Positions 1-7,808 of a DNA stretch of 34,384 nt are shown here, piece after piece. Made by a program: the position numbers and the translations under genes. The notes beneath the pieces were generated by a model. It was not told the DNA's origin and did not search any database. It saw only the letters and a program-made list of their open reading frames with translations. The DNA is taken from positions 1 through 34,384 of the forward strand of contig QWII01000105.1 in the NCBI GenBank assembly GCA_021405325.1, given 5' to 3'. This DNA is from Caldilinea sp. CFX5. Lineage in GTDB: Bacteria; Chloroflexota; Anaerolineae; Caldilineales; Caldilineaceae. Within the stretch, counting starts at the first letter, position 1; each line of letters starts with the position of its first letter.

Positions 1-18
1 CCTGGCGGATCCGCCAGG
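1..18. repeat. Short perfect palindrome at the window edge
   Basis: Two 7-base arms (CCTGGCG and CGCCAGG) surround GATC. No T-tract follows, so a terminator of the gene to the left cannot be claimed. It may be the inner core or the last arm of a larger palindromic element cut by the window edge, like those elsewhere in the window. Confidence 0.45.
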
Positions 19-87
19 GTCATTTGCTGGTCAAAACGCCGTTGTGAGGTGCGCCGGCTTGTGTCATACTGACAACAAAGGAGGTTG

Positions 88-1968
88 ATGCTCATTGTGA
101 CCCAACGCTTATCGCTGCCACGCACCCTGATCGCGCCGGTGCTGGCAGTCATACCCTATCTGCTCCTGCTGGCAACGGTGCTGCTGACGCAGATGGCCTT
201 CTGGTTTGACGGCGCCCTTGCCGGCCAACTGTGGAGCGGACTGCGCTGGGCCGTCCGGCTCCTCTTGGTAGGCGGCGCCTATCTCGGTTGGCAACTGACG
301 CCCGCCCAGCCGCGTCCACGCTGGTGGTATAGCTGGCTCGGCTTTGCCGTCTATGAGATCGTCGGGCTGCTGCTCCTGGGCGCCATTGTGCTGATGAGCA
401 GCGTAACGCAGTTGGCCCCCTTTCTGGCGCCGGCGGGATTGTTGCTGGGTGCGCTGGCTTTCCTGCCCTATATCGTTGTCGCCATCGTGGTGGGGCAACA
501 GGCACAGCGGCTGGCGCTCTTTACCGTCTTTCCCCATGCCGCGTTGACAGCGCCCCTCTTTTTTCTGGCAATGGGGCGCGCCTTGGCGCCTGACCTCGAT
601 CAGTCGATGCTCCAGAGCATGGTTCTACCGTTGCTTGTTGCGCTGATCGTCGTCGCCTGGTTGACATGGCAACAGGAGGAGCCAGGTTATGGCAGCCTGT
701 ATGGTGGGGTCGCCGCCGGGCAGGTCGTCTTTGCCTTGAGCATGGCCTGGTCAATCGGCGAGCCATGGGCGCTCCTGGGCGCCATTCCCCTCGTCATCTT
801 GGGGACATTCATTCTGAGTGGACCATTCCTCGTGTTGCCGCTCTGGCGCTTGGCGCTACAGATGATCAAACGATTGGGCGGCGGCAACCTGTTGGCCCAT
901 CTGCAACAAGGACAGCGCGCCCTGCTTAACCGTCTCGCGGCCCTACCGCTTGCGATCCAACCGCCAGCAGCTCGTTCAACCGAACCGGCGGTTGTCTCAT
1001 CTTCTCCCACACTTTCCTTTGGAGGTTCTGTTATGACTGAAATTACCACCACGCCCCCGGCCGCCAACCCGCTGCCCACCCCAGGGGTTGGGCCGGGGCT
1101 GGAGCGGCTCTACAAATTGGCGACCGTGATCCTTGCTGCTGTGATTGTGGCCGGGGTGTTGATCTTTGTCGGGCGCTCGGCGATCTACAAAATTCATGAA
1201 TTTGAGCGCGGGCTGCATCTGCGCGGCGGCCGTTTCCTGGCCGTACAACAGCCGGGCTGGCATCTGCAAATTCCCCTAGTCGATACAGTTATCATTGTCA
1301 AAATCAACGAGCGGCTGGGTTATGTCGAACGCATTGAGGCGATGACGTCGGACAATGTCACCATGTTCGTCTCGCTGCAATACACCTATCGCGTCACCGA
1401 TCCGCAGCAGTATACGCTGGCGGTCGATGACCCGGAACGGATTGTCTTTGAGTTTGTCCAGGGGCGGCTGCGCGATGTAGTCAACACCAAGGCGATGGCG
1501 ACGGTGATGAATGATCGCGCCATGATGAATGAGGAAGTAATGGCGGCGCTCCAAGAGAAAGAGAGCCAATATGGCGTCCAATTTGCCACGGTGCAATTGC
1601 AGAGCGCGTCGCCGCCGGATGAGGTGTTGAGTGCGATTAAAGATCGCATGGTCGCCGCCCAGCGCCAGGAGCAGGCGCAAGCCGAAGCCGCCCAACAGAA
1701 GACTGTGGCCGATGCCGAGTTTTACACCGCCCAGAAGCGCGCCGAAGCCGCCGCCTATGAAATCACCAAAACAGCCGAAGCCGAAGCCGAGCGCATCCGC
1801 TTGAACACGGAAGTGCAACAGCTTGCCATCCGTTCCATCGTTGGTGAATTGGAGGGCAAGGGCGACTTTGCCAACAAGTTTATTGACTATCTGATTGCCC
1901 AGGAGCTGAAGAACAACAGCAAGTGGATCATCAACGGCGAAGGCACACCGATTGTCGATCTAAAATAA
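88..1968 (+). CDS. SPFH/band-7 (stomatin/prohibitin-like) protein with N-terminal polytopic membrane domain
   Basis: Residues 1-260 hold about eight hydrophobic segments and no domain I recognise. A Ser/Pro-rich linker (about 285-335) leads to another membrane segment (about 345-365). A band-7/SPFH domain follows (about 370-520) with typical features: an FERGLHLRGG-like start, a PGWHLQIP element, and an Ala/Glu/Gln-rich coiled coil (about 540-600). SPFH proteins oligomerise in membranes and organise microdomains or regulate membrane proteases. An in-frame ATG at 1033 with a very good ribosome binding site could start a separate 311-residue SPFH protein, so this may be a fusion or a gene making two products. 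The start at ATG 88 is uncertain: AAAGGAGG ends only 3 bases before it, and TTG 85 and GTG 97 are alternatives. The lectin-like gene follows 9 bases later, probably in the same operon. The SPFH part is secure; the role of the N-terminal domain is unknown. Confidence 0.88.
   Translation: MLIVTQRLSLPRTLIAPVLAVIPYLLLLATVLLTQMAFWFDGALAGQLWSGLRWAVRLLLVGGAYLGWQLTPAQPRPRWWYSWLGFAVYEIVGLLLLGAIVLMSSVTQLAPFLAPAGLLLGALAFLPYIVVAIVVGQQAQRLALFTVFPHAALTAPLFFLAMGRALAPDLDQSMLQSMVLPLLVALIVVAWLTWQQEEPGYGSLYGGVAAGQVVFALSMAWSIGEPWALLGAIPLVILGTFILSGPFLVLPLWRLALQMIKRLGGGNLLAHLQQGQRALLNRLAALPLAIQPPAARSTEPAVVSSSPTLSFGGSVMTEITTTPPAANPLPTPGVGPGLERLYKLATVILAAVIVAGVLIFVGRSAIYKIHEFERGLHLRGGRFLAVQQPGWHLQIPLVDTVIIVKINERLGYVERIEAMTSDNVTMFVSLQYTYRVTDPQQYTLAVDDPERIVFEFVQGRLRDVVNTKAMATVMNDRAMMNEEVMAALQEKESQYGVQFATVQLQSASPPDEVLSAIKDRMVAAQRQEQAQAEAAQQKTVADAEFYTAQKRAEAAAYEITKTAEAEAERIRLNTEVQQLAIRSIVGELEGKGDFANKFIDYLIAQELKNNSKWIINGEGTPIVDLK
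1021..1035 (+). promoter_or_regulatory. Internal ribosome binding site and in-frame ATG inside the SPFH gene
   Basis: GGAGG at 1021-1025 lies 7 bases before ATG 1033, a better spacing than at the upstream start. The ATG is in frame at residue 316 of the long protein, exactly between the polytopic domain and the SPFH domain. A separate 311-residue SPFH protein could start here. Confidence 0.55.
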
Positions 1969-1977
1969 GGGGCCATC

Positions 1978-2499
1978 ATGAACCGTTTACTTACCTATGG
2001 CCTGGTCGGCGGCGTCATCCTGGTCGGCTATCTGCTGGCCAATGGACTGGCCGGTCTGCTGATCGCCACGGCGGCGCCGGTGGGGCAGGAGACGCTGCAC
2101 AAACAGAAGATCTACGCCTATCGCGACTGGCAGAGCACCGGGGTGCAGGTTCACGCCAATGAAGCGATTGAAATCCAGGCGGAAGGGGAATGGCTCTACA
2201 CGCCGGGCGAATATCACGGTCCCGAAGGCCATCCGCGCTACCCGGCCCCCGACTTCTACCCGATTGCCGGCGTCCCCGGCGGCATCTTGATCGGCAAAAT
2301 CGGGGAGAGCGGCACGCCTTTTGTGGTGGGTCGTCATCGTTGGAATTCTTCTTATGATGGCTGGAATGCCTCTGCCGGCCGCTATGCCGAAGGACTGCTT
2401 TACTTGCGCATCAACGATGACATCTTGAGCGACAATCGCGGGTCGGTGGCGGTGGATGTTACGGTTACGCAGGTTGATGAGCAGTCTGTCTTGCGTTGA
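1978..2499 (+). CDS. Membrane-anchored PA-IL (LecA)-like lectin domain protein
   Basis: A 173-residue protein with an N-terminal hydrophobic anchor or signal (residues 4-33). The rest resembles the PA-IL/LecA galactose-binding lectin fold: an AEGEWLYTPGEY strand, the GPEGHPRYP turn (81-89), GGILIGKIGESGTPF (101-115), and a closing LYLRINDD-SDNRGSVAVDV segment (141-161). In LecA the Ca2+ and sugar ligands lie in the last loop. Here INDD and SDN retain some of the Asp/Asn residues, but the loop looks about two residues shorter, so sugar binding is not assured. AAGGGG precedes the ATG, 9 bases after the SPFH stop, suggesting co-translation. The domain probably faces outward from the membrane. 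Family resemblance is moderately sure; ligand unknown. Confidence 0.7.
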   Translation: MNRLLTYGLVGGVILVGYLLANGLAGLLIATAAPVGQETLHKQKIYAYRDWQSTGVQVHANEAIEIQAEGEWLYTPGEYHGPEGHPRYPAPDFYPIAGVPGGILIGKIGESGTPFVVGRHRWNSSYDGWNASAGRYAEGLLYLRINDDILSDNRGSVAVDVTVTQVDEQSVLR

Positions 2500-2636
2500 A
2501 AGCAGGGTTAATGAACGTTACGCATTAACGGCAGTAATCGTAACTATAAGCCTACGCTTTGTTTATCGATTCACCAGCGGCAAAAACAGTTTTGTGGCGT
2601 TTGCCCCCCGTGTACGGTTGGAGCAGTTATAGCAAA

Positions 2637-2665
2637 TTGACAACCGGTCTGTTTTTGCTGATAAT
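2637..2665 (+). promoter_or_regulatory. Sigma70-type promoter for the DUF2237 gene
   Basis: TTGACA (2637-2642) is separated by 17 bases from GATAAT (2660-2665). That is a consensus -35 and near-consensus -10, and the start codon of the next gene is 35 bases downstream. A strong ribosome binding site (GGGGAGGGG) lies between. Confidence 0.65.
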
Positions 2666-2700
2666 GAAGACCTGAGCCAATACAACAGGGGAGGGGAAAG

Positions 2701-3102
2701 ATGAGCAAAGCAAAAAACGTGCTGGGCGGCGAGCTACAGACTTGTTCCACAAACCCACGCACGGGGTTTTATCGCGATGGCTGCTGCAACACCGGGCCGG
2801 AAGATCGGGGGGTGCATACCGTTTGTGTGGTGGTGACCGCGGAGTTTCTAGCCTTTAGCAAATCGGTGGGCAATGATCTCAGCACACCAATGCCCATGTA
2901 TCGCTTTCCGGGGTTAAAGCCGGGCGACCAGTGGTGTCTCTGCGCCGAACGGTGGAAAGAGGCGTTGTATGCCGGCAAAGCGCCCGCCGTGGTGCTGGCC
3001 GCCACCCACGAGGCAACCCTGCGCTATGTGACGCTGGAAGAGTTGGAACAGTATGCGGTGGATGGGGAAGAGGTTCCCATGCCCGATATTTTTGGCGAAT
3101 AA
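2701..3102 (+). CDS. DUF2237 family protein
   Basis: The 133-residue product matches the DUF2237 (COG3651) family over its whole length. Visible hallmarks are NVLGGELQTCSTNP (6-19), TGFYRDGCCNTGPEDRG (21-37), HTVCVVVTAEFLAFSK (39-54), GNDLSTPMP (57-65), FPGLKPGDQWCLCAERW (69-85) and VVLAATHEATL (96-106). It is cytosolic, with conserved cysteines (Cys28, Cys29, Cys42, Cys78, Cys80) that could bind metal or be redox active. The biochemical role of the family is unknown to me. The gene has its own promoter and terminator and so appears monocistronic. The start is fixed by GGGGAGGGG just upstream. Confidence 0.9.
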   Translation: MSKAKNVLGGELQTCSTNPRTGFYRDGCCNTGPEDRGVHTVCVVVTAEFLAFSKSVGNDLSTPMPMYRFPGLKPGDQWCLCAERWKEALYAGKAPAVVLAATHEATLRYVTLEELEQYAVDGEEVPMPDIFGE

Positions 3103-3103
3103 C

Positions 3104-3137
3104 AAAATGCCAGTCAGGTTTCGACTGGCATTTTTTC
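3104..3137 (+). terminator. Rho-independent terminator after the DUF2237 gene
   Basis: A perfect 12-bp stem (3104-3115 with 3123-3134) has a 7-base loop and runs into a T-tract. It begins immediately after the stop codon. Confidence 0.85.
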
Positions 3138-3265
3138 TTATACTCAAGTCAGAAGGAAAGCCGACTTCTCAAGATCCGGTGATACGAAGCGCTTCAGTCG
3201 TTGCCGCAAGCTGTGGTATCCTACTCTTCAAACAGATGCTATCGGTTGTAGCGCTTTACTAAGAA

Positions 3266-3631
3266 ATGGATTGTTCAATTAACATGCGTCGTCTACTGGC
3301 TATTCTGGCCCAGCGCTGTCCAGTCTGTCTGCGCGGGCCGGTCTTTCGCACGCTTTTCGAGATGCACAAAAATTGCCCCTCCTGTGGCGTGGCCTATGAG
3401 CGTGAACATGGCTACTTTCTCAATTCCATGTTTATCGGCTACACCGCCGGTTTTCTGATCTTGATCCCATCGGCTTTCTATCTCTTCTGGCGCCATGCCA
3501 GCATCGCCTTCTTTTCGGTCGCCATTATTGTGGAAACGATTATCATCTGGCCTTTGATCTTTCGCTACTCACGGGTTCTTTGGATGCACTTTGATCAGGT
3601 GCTAGACCCACGATCGATGAATAGCCAATAG
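3266..3631 (+). CDS. DUF983 family membrane protein
   Basis: The 121-residue protein has the DUF983 layout. A short N-terminus with a CPVC pair (about 18-21) and a second CPSC pair (about 38-41) forms a probable zinc ribbon. A YEREHGYFLNSMFIGY motif (about 44-60) and two membrane helices (about 57-75 and 80-100) follow. The biochemical function of this family is not established. ATG 3266 gives the longest form; ATG 3284 gives a 115-residue protein starting at MRRLL, which fits the usual family N-terminus better. Neither has a clear ribosome binding site. The last 89 bases overlap a small minus-strand ORF. Confidence 0.8.
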   Translation: MDCSINMRRLLAILAQRCPVCLRGPVFRTLFEMHKNCPSCGVAYEREHGYFLNSMFIGYTAGFLILIPSAFYLFWRHASIAFFSVAIIVETIIIWPLIFRYSRVLWMHFDQVLDPRSMNSQ

Positions 3632-3755
3632 GGGCCAGCGCATTTTGCCAGTCTGGCGTCCGCCGTGCTTCCACGACCTGTACGGTGACACCAAAGATCA
3701 CAATCACGGTCAACATAAAGCTCAAACCGAAAATTCGTTTGCCGTGCCTGTTCAC
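3543..3755 (-). CDS. Small single-pass membrane protein (hypothetical)
   Basis: A 70-residue ORF starts at GTG with AGGAG 6 bases upstream. A basic N-terminus (MNRHGKR) precedes a clear hydrophobic segment (about 9-28) and a polar tail. It begins 31 bases after the LLM oxidoreductase stop on the same strand, so the two may be one transcript. Its C-terminal half is antisense to the end of the DUF983 gene, which lowers confidence. I recognise no family. Confidence 0.4.
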   Translation of the reverse strand: MNRHGKRIFGLSFMLTVIVIFGVTVQVVEARRTPDWQNALAPIGYSSIVGLAPDQSASKEPVSSERSKAR

Positions 3756-3786
3756 CTTTCGCTCCTCTTGAACAGCCCCTGCCTTC

Positions 3787-4680
3787 CTACCGTGTCAATT
3801 GCGGCAGCACCTCCTGAATAAAGAGTTGGGTGCTTTCCAACCGGGGCGTATCCGAAAAACTGACATTGACCTGCCGGGCGCCCTGCTCGATAGCAGAGAG
3901 CAAGCGCTCTGTCACCTGGGCTGGGGTGCCGGCAAAACCGTTCGCGCCGACGGGACGCACATGGGGCGCCTCTACCAATTTCTTGACCGCTTCCGCGTTT
4001 TCCGCGACTAAGAGATTAGAGGCCGTGACCTGCACAATTTCGTCATAGTCACGCCCGACCGTGCGGCAATGTTCTTTCAGGACTTCTTGCTTTTGGGCGT
4101 AGGTTGCCCGATCCTGATAGATATAATTCCACCAATCGGCATGTTCAGCGACGACGCGCAGCGTGAACTTTTCGCCGGCGCCGCCCACCATCACCGGCGG
4201 CAGCGGGGTGGGATGGGGATGGCAGTAGGCGTTGGCGATCTGATAATGTTTGCCGGTAAAGTGGGCCGGGCTTTGCGTCCACATCAAGCGACAGATTTGG
4301 ATCGCCTCGGCCAGTTGCGCCGCCCGCACCGACATTTTGGGGAAGGGCCAGTTGTAGGCTAGATATTCCTCTTCATTCCAGCCGGCGCCGATGCCCAACA
4401 CCACCCGTCCGCCGGAGAGAATTTGACAGGTCGCGGTCATCTTTGCCAGATGGGCCGGGTTGCGAAAGCTGTTGCACAACACTTGATGACCGCAAAGCTT
4501 GTCCGGGTAGCGGGCCAGGGCAAAGGTGAGCAAACTCCACCCTTCGGCCACCGGTTTGCTGTCATATTGCACATGATCGGGAAACCAAAGCGATTGGAAT
4601 GGGGCGGCGACGGCGTCCAGATAGGGCATGGTCGCCCCCACCAGACCCGACCAAATATTTAAGCCAACTGGGACAGCCAT
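3787..4680 (-). CDS. LLM-class (luciferase-like) flavin-dependent oxidoreductase
   Basis: The 297-residue product is a bacterial-luciferase-like TIM-barrel protein, a family using FMN or F420. Supporting segments: a PVGLNIWSG first strand, SLWFPDHV (30-37), the GGRVVLGIGAGWNEEEY signature (about 89-103), TGKHYQIANAYCHPHPTPLPPVMVGGAGEKF (about 141-171), and a C-terminal FAGTPAQVTERLLSAIEQGARQVNV segment typical of F420-type members. Length is normal for the family. Substrate cannot be inferred. The start is fixed by AGGAG 7 bases upstream, behind a good promoter divergent from the kinase gene. Confidence 0.88.
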   Translation of the reverse strand: MAVPVGLNIWSGLVGATMPYLDAVAAPFQSLWFPDHVQYDSKPVAEGWSLLTFALARYPDKLCGHQVLCNSFRNPAHLAKMTATCQILSGGRVVLGIGAGWNEEEYLAYNWPFPKMSVRAAQLAEAIQICRLMWTQSPAHFTGKHYQIANAYCHPHPTPLPPVMVGGAGEKFTLRVVAEHADWWNYIYQDRATYAQKQEVLKEHCRTVGRDYDEIVQVTASNLLVAENAEAVKKLVEAPHVRPVGANGFAGTPAQVTERLLSAIEQGARQVNVSFSDTPRLESTQLFIQEVLPQLTR

Positions 4681-4734
4681 AAATTTTCTCCTTTGCTTGT
4701 GGGTGCTTGATGATCACTTGCGGGTATCATTCTC

Positions 4735-4763
4735 ATTATAGTAGGAATTGCGCCCAAGCTCAA
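4735..4763 (-). promoter_or_regulatory. Promoter of the LLM oxidoreductase gene
   Basis: On the minus strand TTGAGC (4758-4763) is followed by a 17-base spacer and a perfect TATAAT (4735-4740), about 55 bases before the start codon. Confidence 0.65.
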
Positions 4764-4851
4764 GCTGACACAAAGCTGACAATTATGTCCTACATACCTG
4801 TTTATCGGTGGATTACACCTACACTTTAACGATAATATTGATTTTTACAAT

Positions 4852-4881
4852 TTGACAAGGAACGCGGACATACAGTATAAG
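4852..4881 (+). promoter_or_regulatory. Promoter of the Ser/Thr kinase gene
   Basis: TTGACA (4852-4857), an 18-base spacer and TATAAG (4876-4881) precede the kinase start by about 65 bases. The -10 is imperfect. The leader lacks a recognisable ribosome binding site. Confidence 0.5.
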
Positions 4882-4945
4882 TTGAAAGAAAGTTAGACGA
4901 TGTTAATCACGTTCATGCCCAGATCCATACCCTGAGCTTCTCTCC

Positions 4946-7366
4946 ATGACCCTTAAGCTTGAACAACGTTTACAGCAAGGACGTTATCGTATCCGTGATC
5001 GGCTTGGTCAGGGCGGGATGGGTACGGTCTATCTCGCTGAAGATTTAAACCTCTCCGGGCGCCTCGTTGCCATTAAAGAGAATACGGATGCCTCACCGGA
5101 AGCGCAAGAACAATTCAAGCAGGAGGCTGTCACCTTAGCCAGCTTAACCCATTCCAATTTACCACGCGTCACCGACCATTTTATTGAGCCGACAGGACGC
5201 CAATATCTGGTAATGGATTATATACAGGGTGATGATCTACGCCAACTCTTGCAAGAACAGGCCGGGCCGTTGCCGGAAAAGGTGGCCCTGGCCTGGATCG
5301 AGCAGGTGATGGATGCGCTCCACTACATGCACAACTGGGTCGATCCCGCCACCCGCAAACTCAGACCGATTATTCACCGGGATATTAAACCGGGTAATAT
5401 CAGGCAAACGCCCGCTGGGCGGGTCTTCCTCGTCGATTTTGGGTTAGCCAAATCGACCGAAGGCGCCATGACCATTCAAAGTGCGCGCGCCGTAACCCCC
5501 GGCTATTCACCGACCGAACAATACACCGGCGGCACCACCGTCCGTTCCGATATTTATGCCCTGGGCGCCACCCTTTATGCGCTGGCAACCGGTTACAAAC
5601 CCCCGGAAGCGCCCGCCATTGCCACCGGTACGACCTTGCCCCTGCCGCGTAAACTCAACCCCGCCCTAAGCCGCACCACCGAGCGGGTCATTTTGCGCGC
5701 CATGCAGCTCCAACCGGCGGATCGCTATGGCTCCATCGAAGAGATGCGGGCCGCGCTGTTCAAACGCCGGACCCAACGGCCCACCGAGAGGCTGACGGTC
5801 CCCTTTATGCCAGGCGCACAGAAAGGCCGGCGTTCGCGCAAACAACGATCGCGCTGGGGCAACACCTTTGATCTGGTCGCTTTGCTGCTGCTGATTCTAC
5901 TGCTGGTTGCCGGCGGGTTGACCTTATTTGCCCCAGGCTGGGTTATGCAGGTGATACCTATTCCCGCCGCGGCCGACCCCACCACCGCCACACCGGTGGC
6001 CGTTGCCGCTAATCCATCGCCTACGGCAACGGCCACCGTCACCAGTAACAGTGTCAGCCTAACGGCAACCCTAACAACCACTTCATCATTGGATGCTACA
6101 GCCGACAACGCCGCCACGATCATTACGTCCACAATGGCAGCCGCGCCAACTCAGACGATAGCCACGGCCACTATCACGTCCACCACAGACGCGGCCAATC
6201 AACCGGCTGCTACCCCCCTGGTGACAGCCACATCGTCGGCCACGGCGACACCGACCACCCCGGCGACGCCAACGCCTTTGCCAACAGCAACATCGACGCC
6301 ATCGACCATGCCCTCAGCTACCGCAACGGCCACATCACCAGCGACGGCAACGCCACAATCAACAGCGACACCGCCACCGACGGCAACGCCATCACCCATG
6401 CCAACGGCGACCTTGCGGCCAACCCAAACGGCAACCACAACGCCGTTACCAACCGCAACGCCGACCAGGACAGCAACGCCGCTACTGACGGCAACACCAA
6501 CACCAACGGCGTCGGCGACCATGACGCCAACGCGCCCGCCAACGGCGACCATCCCCCCCACACCCACCAAAGAAGCAACCTGGACACCGACGCCGCCACC
6601 CACGGCGCCGGCAACGTTGACAGCGCTGGCGCAGCAGACCGCTGAGGCTTATGCCACCCTGGAGCAAGGCGTGATTGCGACCTTAACCGCGCGCGCGCCC
6701 ACGGCAACACCGCGCCCGCCAATGGCGCCGACGCCAACATCTTTGCCAACTGCTGCCCCCATCCTGGCGCCGACGGCCACTCGCGTGCAGCCCACGGCCA
6801 CCGCCACCCGGCGGCCTACCGCAACGGCAACCCCCGTGCCGACCAATACACCGTTGCCGACCAGCACACCGGTTTCGACCAGTACGCCACTGCCAACCAA
6901 CACCTTGCCGCCGACCAATACGCCGACGCCCAGGCCAACAGCAACACCAGCCCTGCCGACCGAGGGGTCAGTTGTGCTGCGCGCCCCGCTAGAGGGGGTA
7001 TTACAAGGGCGACACACCTTCCGCTGGGAGACAACCGTCACGTTGGCCGAAAACCAATACTTTGAGATGGTCTTCTGGCCGACAGGGCGCGACCCGATGA
7101 GCAGCGGCTTTGGCCCCGCCGGCTCGACCAAGGAGACGGCGCTGACCGTTGACCTCGATAAAACTGCCGATGTCCTGCCGCAACAATTCCAATCCGGGCA
7201 GGACTATCAATGGGGTGTCCTCCTGGTCGAGTTGAACCCCTACCGTCGCCTGCTATACTTAGGCGGCGGTCATCACTTCCGCTTTGAACGGAATAGTGGC
7301 GGCGGCGGTGGCGGCGGTGGCGGCGATGGCGGCGCCCCTGTCCCAACCAATACACCGCGCGGGTAA
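4946..7366 (+). CDS. Transmembrane Ser/Thr protein kinase (PknB-like) with Thr/Pro-rich stalk
   Basis: An 806-residue receptor-type Hanks kinase. Residues 14-275 form the cytosolic kinase domain: GQGGMGTVY glycine loop (21-29), VAIK with Lys44, helix-C Glu about 60, HRDIKPGN (144-151, Asp146), DFG (164-166) and SPTEQY in place of the usual APE region. All catalytic residues are present. One membrane helix lies at about 309-331. Beyond it come about 330 residues of Thr/Pro/Ala low complexity, a likely cell-wall-spanning stalk. A beta-rich domain of about 110 residues (from VVLRAPLEGVLQGRHTFRWE) and a Gly-run tail end the protein. The C-terminal domain resembles Ig/fibronectin-like 'wrapped' modules and could sense envelope ligands, but this is inference. 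No ribosome binding site precedes ATG 4946. Confidence 0.93.
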   Translation: MTLKLEQRLQQGRYRIRDRLGQGGMGTVYLAEDLNLSGRLVAIKENTDASPEAQEQFKQEAVTLASLTHSNLPRVTDHFIEPTGRQYLVMDYIQGDDLRQLLQEQAGPLPEKVALAWIEQVMDALHYMHNWVDPATRKLRPIIHRDIKPGNIRQTPAGRVFLVDFGLAKSTEGAMTIQSARAVTPGYSPTEQYTGGTTVRSDIYALGATLYALATGYKPPEAPAIATGTTLPLPRKLNPALSRTTERVILRAMQLQPADRYGSIEEMRAALFKRRTQRPTERLTVPFMPGAQKGRRSRKQRSRWGNTFDLVALLLLILLLVAGGLTLFAPGWVMQVIPIPAAADPTTATPVAVAANPSPTATATVTSNSVSLTATLTTTSSLDATADNAATIITSTMAAAPTQTIATATITSTTDAANQPAATPLVTATSSATATPTTPATPTPLPTATSTPSTMPSATATATSPATATPQSTATPPPTATPSPMPTATLRPTQTATTTPLPTATPTRTATPLLTATPTPTASATMTPTRPPTATIPPTPTKEATWTPTPPPTAPATLTALAQQTAEAYATLEQGVIATLTARAPTATPRPPMAPTPTSLPTAAPILAPTATRVQPTATATRRPTATATPVPTNTPLPTSTPVSTSTPLPTNTLPPTNTPTPRPTATPALPTEGSVVLRAPLEGVLQGRHTFRWETTVTLAENQYFEMVFWPTGRDPMSSGFGPAGSTKETALTVDLDKTADVLPQQFQSGQDYQWGVLLVELNPYRRLLYLGGGHHFRFERNSGGGGGGGGGDGGAPVPTNTPRG
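5975..6960 (+). repeat. Thr/Pro/Ala-coding low-complexity tract
   Basis: About 1 kb inside the kinase gene encodes irregular runs of ATATPTPT-like residues, with many ACG/ACC, GCC/GCA and CCA/CCG codons in short imperfect repeats. It would be prone to length variation. The long ORFs on the opposite strand here are by-products of this composition. Confidence 0.8.
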
Positions 7367-7808
7367 ATAGTACAGGACTAACGAGCTAACCAATCACCAT
7401 CGCCAAGGCAAAGGCGCACAATCCATCCCAAAGAGGTAAGTAGCCCATGAACGGGAAGCGATTCTATCGGGGCCAACCTGCCAAGTGGTGGGAGGCTTTG
7501 GCTTGTCGGCAAACGCCGACGCGCCGCGGCTTTATCTACCCCTGGTGCGCCAGGAACCACCGCCTACCCCGCGACCAACGCCACTAGTACACGACGGCGT
7601 AAATAAACCCATAGTTGCCAGTGAGACAGTGAGACAGTGAGACAGTGAGACAGTGAGACAGTGAGACAGTGACTGACTTACTGTCCTCCTGACCTACTGG
7701 CTTACTTAGGCCGCTCTGTACTAGTCACACCGCCACCGCCAAGCTGGCAACGCGTCGGGCCGGGCGGTATGGAGAGCAGCGCATTGGCGCTGCAGAACGA
7801 GACGCTCT
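7367..7808. other. Intergenic stretch with possible decayed coding sequence
   Basis: No intact gene. One plus frame at about 7490-7600 reads ANADAPRLYLPLVRQEPPPT, which resembles the YLPLV tail seen in exported proteins of this phylum, but the frame has no start or context. The tract also carries the octamer tandem repeat. I think this is degenerate DNA joined to the remnant that follows. Confidence 0.35.
7621..7668. repeat. Octamer tandem repeat (GTGAGACA)x6
   Basis: Six perfect head-to-tail copies of GTGAGACA, followed by a partial copy GTGACTGA. It lies in noncoding DNA. A similar octamer array of a different sequence is present at 15953-15976. Confidence 0.9.

Noticed and set aside
3186..3195. 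GAAGCGCTTC palindrome upstream of the DUF983 gene as a possible operator
   Set aside because: Only 10 bases and lacking the outer TGT/ACA of LacI-type sites; chance is likely.
6199..7355. Long minus-strand open frames opposite the kinase stalk and tail
   Set aside because: They are Gly/Val/Ala repeats produced by the complement of Thr/Pro/Ala codons and have no start signals or family features.
7621..7668. Octamer array as a CRISPR
   Set aside because: The units are contiguous with no spacers, and 8 bases is far too short.
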